Shown here piece after piece: positions 59,577 through 64,000 of a DNA stretch of 64,000 nucleotides. Positions within the stretch are counted from its first letter, which is position 1; the number at the start of each line of letters is the position of its first letter. The stretch covers positions 248,001-312,000 of the forward strand of contig NZ_CP115842.1 in NCBI RefSeq assembly GCF_013318015.2, read 5' to 3'. The position numbers and the translations under genes are program-made. The DNA is from Agrobacterium tumefaciens (lineage in GTDB: Bacteria > Pseudomonadota > Alphaproteobacteria > Rhizobiales > Rhizobiaceae). The notes under the pieces were generated by a model. That model was not told where the DNA came from. It searched no databases and saw nothing but the letters and a program-made list of their open reading frames with translations.

Positions 59577-60436
59577 TTTTCCGCCTCTTCAAAATCGGAG
59601 TAGCCGGCACTGCGCTGGCCTGCCGCCTTGCGATAGGCGCGGGGCGAATTGCCGAGCATTCGCCGAAACATGGTGGTAAAAGCCGGAATATTTTCATAAC
59701 CGGCATCCAGCGCCACATTGGTCACCGCCTCGCCCGCGGCAAGCCTCGGCAAAGACGCAAAAATGCAGGCCTGCTGACGCCAGGTGACAAAACTCACCCC
59801 CAACTCTTTACGAAATAACCGCGTAAAGGAGCGCCGGCTCATGCCCATGGCGGCGGCCCAGTCATCGATTTCCACTCTGGCCACAGGCTTTTTCAGGAAC
59901 TCGCGGCAAAGACCGGCAAGACGCTGATTATCGGGAAAGGGTAATCCCAGCGGGCGTTCCGGCAGACGGTTTACCTCATCAAGCAGAAGCGCCCGCACCA
60001 GTCCCTGCCGGTGAAAAGCGGCAGGTTGCAACTCCTCGCCCAGCAATTCCGAAATCAGGCTGGAGGCAAGGGCGGTAATTTCCACCACCCTTGGGGCCCC
60101 GGCTTGAAACAGATCGGGGTGAACGTAGATCGAATGCATCTCCACCGTTGAGATGATCTCAGCCTCATGTTTCAGCCCGGCTGGAATGATAAGCCCGTGA
60201 CCGGGCGGTATCATCCAGCGCCCGGCGGCGGTGCTGACCAGCACGACGCCCTGGCGTGCGCACCATATCTGCACCCGACCATGGCTGTGGACCGGGGTAC
60301 GGTGTCCTGTCGGATAGGCACGGTGAAGCGCCAACACCGGCTCGTTGGTGCCATCGATCAATTTCAGGCTGCGCTCATGGTCGTCATCCGCCAGACGGGC
60401 GGGTTTTAGCGATTTGATTTTTGCCATTTGGCCCAT
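59573..60436 (-). CDS. AraC-family regulator divergent from MFS exporter
   Basis: AraC-type regulator, 287 residues. Cupin part with TPVHSHGRVQIWCARQG and MIPPGHGLIIPAGLKHE, helix-turn-helix part with DDWAAAMGMSRRSFTRLFRK and VTNVALDAGYENIPAFTTMF, then LGNSPRAYRK. This arrangement is typical of regulators that control an adjacent transporter. ATG 60436 is used; ATG 60427 is also possible and neither has a strong ribosome site. Divergent from the Fsr-type exporter, its likely target. Confidence 0.88.
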   Translation of the reverse strand: MGQMAKIKSLKPARLADDDHERSLKLIDGTNEPVLALHRAYPTGHRTPVHSHGRVQIWCARQGVVLVSTAAGRWMIPPGHGLIIPAGLKHEAEIISTVEMHSIYVHPDLFQAGAPRVVEITALASSLISELLGEELQPAAFHRQGLVRALLLDEVNRLPERPLGLPFPDNQRLAGLCREFLKKPVARVEIDDWAAAMGMSRRSFTRLFRKELGVSFVTWRQQACIFASLPRLAAGEAVTNVALDAGYENIPAFTTMFRRMLGNSPRAYRKAAGQRSAGYSDFEEAEN

Positions 60437-60550
60437 TCACAAAGAAACTCGTCCAGAACACGAAAGCAGGCCAGAAACAATATGAATAAAAGCGGGAAGA
60501 AATAAAGACACGTTTCCCGTCTCTCGCGGGGAATCTGGAGAGGATACATC

Positions 60551-61747
60551 ATGGCCACCGTCACCAGCACCGGGTTCAGCCCGCAACGCACGGCGTTTTC
60601 AATTATTGCAGCAGCCAGCTTCTGCCACATGCTCAACGACATCATGCAATCGCTACTGACGTCGCTTTATCCGCTGCTGAAGGCCAATTATGCGCTCGAC
60701 TTCATGCAGATCGGGCTGCTCACCTTCGCCTTTCAGGTCACGGCATCGCTGTTGCAGCCTGTCGTCGGCATGGTGACCGATCGCTGGCCCATGCCTTTCT
60801 CCCTGCCAGTCGCCATGCTCTCGACCTGTGCCGGCCTCATCACGCTCGCATTCGCTCACAGCTTCGAGGTGCTCGTAATCGGCGCCTGCCTGATCGGTGT
60901 CGGCTCAGCGATCTTCCATCCGGAGGCGTCCCGCGTTGCCCGTCTGGCATCCGGTGGTCGCCACGGTCTGGCACAGTCCTTCTTCCAGGTTGGTGGCAAT
61001 ACAGGCACGGCCATCGGCCCGCTGCTGGCCGCCTTCATCGTCATCCCGTTCGGTCAAGCCAGCCTCAGCTGGTTCTCACTGATCGCGCTGATGGGCTTTG
61101 CCGTCTTGTCCTGGGTCGGCGTCTGGTATACCCGCCACCGCCGCGCGAATGTCGGCAAGGCTCCGGCCAGCCGCGCACTTCCGCTGGCACGCGGCACCGT
61201 GATGATGACGCTTGCCGTGCTGGTGGTTTTGACCGCCACCAAGAACGCCTATCTCGCCAGCCTTTCCAGCTATTTCACGTTCTACACCATCGAGAAGTTC
61301 GGGCTGGGCGTGCAGGATGCGCAGGTTCTGCTGTTCCTCTTCCTTGGCGCTTCTGCGGCGGGCGTTTTCTTCGGTGGCCCGATCGGCGACCGCTTCGGCT
61401 CGCGCGTCGTCATCTGGTTTTCGATCCTCGGCGTCATTCCCTTCGCGCTGATGCTGCCCTATGCGAACCTGTTCTGGACGACCGTTCTCGTCGTCGTCAT
61501 CGGCTTCGTCTTCTCCTCCGCCTTCTCGGCAATCGTCGTGTTCGCGCAGGAACTGGTACCCGGGCGCGTTGGTCTCATCGCCGGCATGTTCTTCGGTTTC
61601 GCCTTTGGCTTCGGTGGCATCGGGGCCGCGGTTCTCGGGATCTATGCGGATAAGGAAGGCATCGAGTTCGTCTATCGCATCTGCTCCTACCTGCCGCTGC
61701 TCGGCCTGTTGACGGTGCTTTTGCCAAAGTTGCCGAGCCACCGGTAA
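60551..61747 (+). CDS. MFS transporter, fosmidomycin-resistance (Fsr) type
   Basis: Inner-membrane major facilitator exporter, 398 residues with 12 predicted segments. The Fsr subgroup is indicated by SFCHMLNDIMQSLLTSLYPLL at the start, VVGMVTDRWPMPF and FHPEASRVARLASGGRHGLAQSFFQVGGN. Known relatives expel fosmidomycin and similar compounds, but many have unknown natural substrates. ATG 60551 is preceded by GGAGAGGATAC. A 12-base perfect hairpin follows its stop. Confidence 0.9.
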   Translation: MATVTSTGFSPQRTAFSIIAAASFCHMLNDIMQSLLTSLYPLLKANYALDFMQIGLLTFAFQVTASLLQPVVGMVTDRWPMPFSLPVAMLSTCAGLITLAFAHSFEVLVIGACLIGVGSAIFHPEASRVARLASGGRHGLAQSFFQVGGNTGTAIGPLLAAFIVIPFGQASLSWFSLIALMGFAVLSWVGVWYTRHRRANVGKAPASRALPLARGTVMMTLAVLVVLTATKNAYLASLSSYFTFYTIEKFGLGVQDAQVLLFLFLGASAAGVFFGGPIGDRFGSRVVIWFSILGVIPFALMLPYANLFWTTVLVVVIGFVFSSAFSAIVVFAQELVPGRVGLIAGMFFGFAFGFGGIGAAVLGIYADKEGIEFVYRICSYLPLLGLLTVLLPKLPSHR

Positions 61748-61774
61748 AGACCCTACGCTCTCAAGCGTTTCGTC

Positions 61775-61810
61775 ACGGCAGTCACCTGTGATAATCACGG
61801 TGACTGCCGT
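61775..61810 (+). terminator. Terminator after the MFS gene
   Basis: Perfect 12-base stem ACGGCAGTCACC (61775-61786) and GGTGACTGCCGT (61799-61810), with an inner GTGA/TCAC pair. The T-run is weak (AATTCGTTG). Confidence 0.7.
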
Positions 61811-61835
61811 AATTCGTTGAGCGAAGACCAGCCAC

Positions 61836-62732
61836 ATGCAGATACCGATAAAATCGATCCTCGTCTTTCATGCTGCGGCAAGGGCGGGCAGCATTTCGCG
61901 GGCGGCGGAAGAGCTGAGCGTTACGCCTTCAGCCGTTTCCCAGCAGATCCAGTTGCTTGAAGGCCAGCTTGGCACGACGCTGATGGCGCGGACCGGCCGC
62001 AAGGTGACGCTGACGGAGGCGGGCGAGCGGTACTTCTCGATGATCACTGCACAGATCGAGCAGATCACCGATGCCACCGACAGTATTCGCGGCTTCCGCT
62101 CGGTGACCACGCTGACAATCAGGGCAACCCCGACCATTTCCAACAAATGGCTGCTGCCGCGTCTCGGCTCCTTTCTGGAGGAGCATCCCGAACTGGAAGT
62201 GCGCCTCGACGGCACCAACGAGCCGACCGATTTTTCGCAGGAGCTTGTCGACATAGAGCTGCGCCATGGCGATGGCCGCTGGCCGGGCCTGTTTGTGGAA
62301 GGGCTCGTGGAAGAGGAGTTCCTGCCGGTCTGTTCACCGGATATGCCCGGTGCCGGTACATTCCTGCCCGAAGATTTGCAGAACCAGCGGCTTATCCACT
62401 CGGTCAAGGCGCAGGCGCAATGGAACCACTGGTTCCCGCTTTCCGGCGTGACGGCTGAAAAGCGCTGGCGTCGCGTTCTGTTCGATCGCAGCCACATGGC
62501 CATCGACGCCGCCGTTCTGGGCATCGGCGTGGCGCTGGAAAGCACGTTGATGATGGAGCGGGAACTGCAACGCGGAATGCTGATCCCGGCCGTGGCCGAT
62601 GCGCCCCGCATCAAGCTCGTCACGCAATGGATCGTTTGCCCGCATTCCCACCTGCGTCAGAGAAAAGTGACGCTGTTTCTGGAGTGGATGCGAAAACAAC
62701 GCGACGAGTGGCGTGCCCGTCGCGTTGTCTGA
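61836..62732 (+). CDS. LysR-family regulator (GcvA type)
   Basis: LysR-type regulator, 298 residues. Winged helix with SISRAAEELSVTPSAVSQQI (about residues 17-36) and FMARTGRKV-like wing (LMARTGRKVTLTEAGERYF). The effector domain follows with TIRATPTISNKWLLPRL, a GcvA-like hallmark, and DIELRHGDGRWPGL. Convergent with the TRAP permease gene, 24 bases apart, so its target is not obvious: the TRAP operon or an unlinked gene. Confidence 0.9.
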   Translation: MQIPIKSILVFHAAARAGSISRAAEELSVTPSAVSQQIQLLEGQLGTTLMARTGRKVTLTEAGERYFSMITAQIEQITDATDSIRGFRSVTTLTIRATPTISNKWLLPRLGSFLEEHPELEVRLDGTNEPTDFSQELVDIELRHGDGRWPGLFVEGLVEEEFLPVCSPDMPGAGTFLPEDLQNQRLIHSVKAQAQWNHWFPLSGVTAEKRWRRVLFDRSHMAIDAAVLGIGVALESTLMMERELQRGMLIPAVADAPRIKLVTQWIVCPHSHLRQRKVTLFLEWMRKQRDEWRARRVV

Positions 62733-62756
62733 TGCTTCAGGCTTCCTGTTTCAGTC

Positions 62757-64000
62757 TCAATAAAGACCCATCAACCGTATCGGCCCGAGCGTCAGCACCG
62801 GGAAAAGCACGAGTGCGAATATGGCGAGCGTCAGCACCGTCATCGGCGCCAGCGAACCACGAATGACGTCTTCGATCTTCATGTTCGCCACCTGTGCTGC
62901 CGCGAACAGGCAGACCCCGACCGGCGGCGTCACAAGGCCAAGTGTCAGCGTCATGACAGTCACGATCAGGAAGTGGATCGGATCGATGCCCAGCGCCTCC
63001 ACCGGCGGCATCAGCACCGGAATGAGGATGAACATGGCAGGGATAGCCTCCATGAAGATGCCGATGATCAGCAGAAACACGAAGATCACCAGCATGCCCG
63101 ACATCGGCCCAAGGTTCATCGCCTTCAAAAGCTCGGCCACCTGTTCCGGCAGGCCGTCGAAGGTGAAGACCCAGGCGGCAAGCTGCGAGGTGGCGGCGAT
63201 GAACAGGATGGTGCCGGAAATGCGCGCCGTGGATATCAGTATTTCCGGCAATTCGCGAACCGGCAGCGTGCGATAGACCAGCACACCCAATACGGCCACA
63301 TAAACAACCGCGATGGCCGCGGCTTCCGTCGGCGTGAACAGGCCGCTGGCGATACCGATGATGAGGATCAGCGGCGTGAGCATCGGCAGGATGGCGCGAA
63401 GGCCGGTGACGATAACCAGACGGAAATTGAAGGGCGTCGGCGGATTGTAGCCGTAATGCACCGAATAGAAGTGGTTAAAGACAAGAAAAGCGAAGGCGAT
63501 GAAGAGGCCAGGCACCAGACCCGCAATGAGCAGCGTGCCGATCGACACATTGGCGATGGAACCGGCAATCACGATCAGGATCGACGGCGGGATGATGGAA
63601 GAGAGCGTGGAGGTGCAGAGCGTCATGCCGACGGCATAACCCTTTGGAAATCCGTGTCGCTCCATGGCCTTGATTTCGATTGCGCCCACAGAGGCGATAT
63701 CGGCGACTGAGGAGCCGGAGACGCCGGAAAAGATGACCGACGAAATGACGTTGACGTGGCCAAGCCCACCGGGAAGCCAGCCGACCATCGCCTCGGCGAA
63801 ATCGAAGATGCGCTCTGCCACACGCCCGCGCTCCATCACCGTACCGACCAGAATAAAGAGTGGCACGGCGACGAGAAGGAAAGAGTTCATCGACGAGAAC
63901 ATCGTCTGCGACAGAAGGTCCATGGGCATGGAGGTGAAGAGCCACAGCGTGCCGACACTGGCGAGCGCCAAAGCGATGGCGAGCGGCACACCCAGCATGC
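62757..64000 (-). CDS. TRAP transporter large permease (N-terminus cut by window edge)
   Basis: DctM-type large permease. About 414 codons are visible; the first residues lie past the window end, because DctM proteins normally have some 15 residues before LGVPLAIALALAS. Hallmarks: VERGRVAERIFDFAEAMVGW-type loop, GVSGSSVADIASVG, IIPPSILIVIAGS and LTLGLVTPPVGVCLFAAAQV. It is distinct from the galacturonate TRAP permease. The small permease and binding protein should lie to the right. Substrate unknown. Confidence 0.9.
   Translation of the reverse strand, partial: MLGVPLAIALALASVGTLWLFTSMPMDLLSQTMFSSMNSFLLVAVPLFILVGTVMERGRVAERIFDFAEAMVGWLPGGLGHVNVISSVIFSGVSGSSVADIASVGAIEIKAMERHGFPKGYAVGMTLCTSTLSSIIPPSILIVIAGSIANVSIGTLLIAGLVPGLFIAFAFLVFNHFYSVHYGYNPPTPFNFRLVIVTGLRAILPMLTPLILIIGIASGLFTPTEAAAIAVVYVAVLGVLVYRTLPVRELPEILISTARISGTILFIAATSQLAAWVFTFDGLPEQVAELLKAMNLGPMSGMLVIFVFLLIIGIFMEAIPAMFILIPVLMPPVEALGIDPIHFLIVTVMTLTLGLVTPPVGVCLFAAAQVANMKIEDVIRGSLAPMTVLTLAIFALVLFPVLTLGPIRLMGLY

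Overview
The window reads as an Agrobacterium-type alphaproteobacterial chromosome (Rhizobiaceae). Reasons: GC-rich DNA, GGAGG-type ribosome binding sites, many carbohydrate ABC and TRAP importers, and an ordered block (TRAP importer, galactarolactone isomerase, galactarolactone cycloisomerase, KdgD, KduD, KduI, Udh, GntR regulator) that matches the galacturonate locus described in Agrobacterium tumefaciens as I remember it. Replicon and strain cannot be proved from the sequence alone. No rRNA, tRNA, insertion sequence, phage or CRISPR array was seen.

Layout. (1) 1-3524, minus: alpha-L-arabinofuranosidase, sugar ABC ATPase and a truncated binding protein, with an ArsR-type regulator at 3647-4576. 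(2) 4746-10871: a lone Tat-exported sugar-binding protein divergent from a LacI - DUF2264 - D-2-hydroxyacid dehydrogenase - TIM-barrel isomerase operon. (3) 11086-20877: a complete ABC importer divergent from a TetR regulator and four enzymes (Gfo/Idh/MocA, DUF993, sugar isomerase/epimerase, Gfo/Idh/MocA). A nearly identical operator-like palindrome lies upstream of each transport/enzyme half, so this looks like one regulon for an unidentified sugar or glycoside. (4) 21011-24643: an island of very small genes (cspA, rpsU, seven unnamed proteins) holding a good small-RNA candidate at 23288-23424. (5) 24666-32817: acyltransferase, accessory acyl carrier protein, MacAB exporter, two small secreted proteins and a two-component system.

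(6) 32863-40948: pectic oligosaccharide utilisation (GH105, GH28, complete ABC importer, AraC regulator). (7) 40978-52056: galacturonate and unsaturated uronate catabolism. Oligomers imported by region 6 are cut to galacturonate. Udh oxidises this to galactarolactone, the isomerase and Gci convert the lactone to a deoxy-keto-hexarate, and KdgD gives 2-oxoglutarate semialdehyde. KdgF, KduI and KduD deal with unsaturated uronates. The TRAP importer supplies free uronate. (8) 52409-59576: another ABC importer with a Gfo/Idh/MocA-aldo/keto reductase fusion and a divergent AraC regulator. (9) 59573-64000: a second AraC regulator, an Fsr-type MFS exporter, a LysR regulator and a TRAP large permease cut by the window end.

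The least explained parts are the TetR regulon, the DUF2264 operon, the small-gene island with its sRNA candidate, and the MacAB/two-component neighbourhood.
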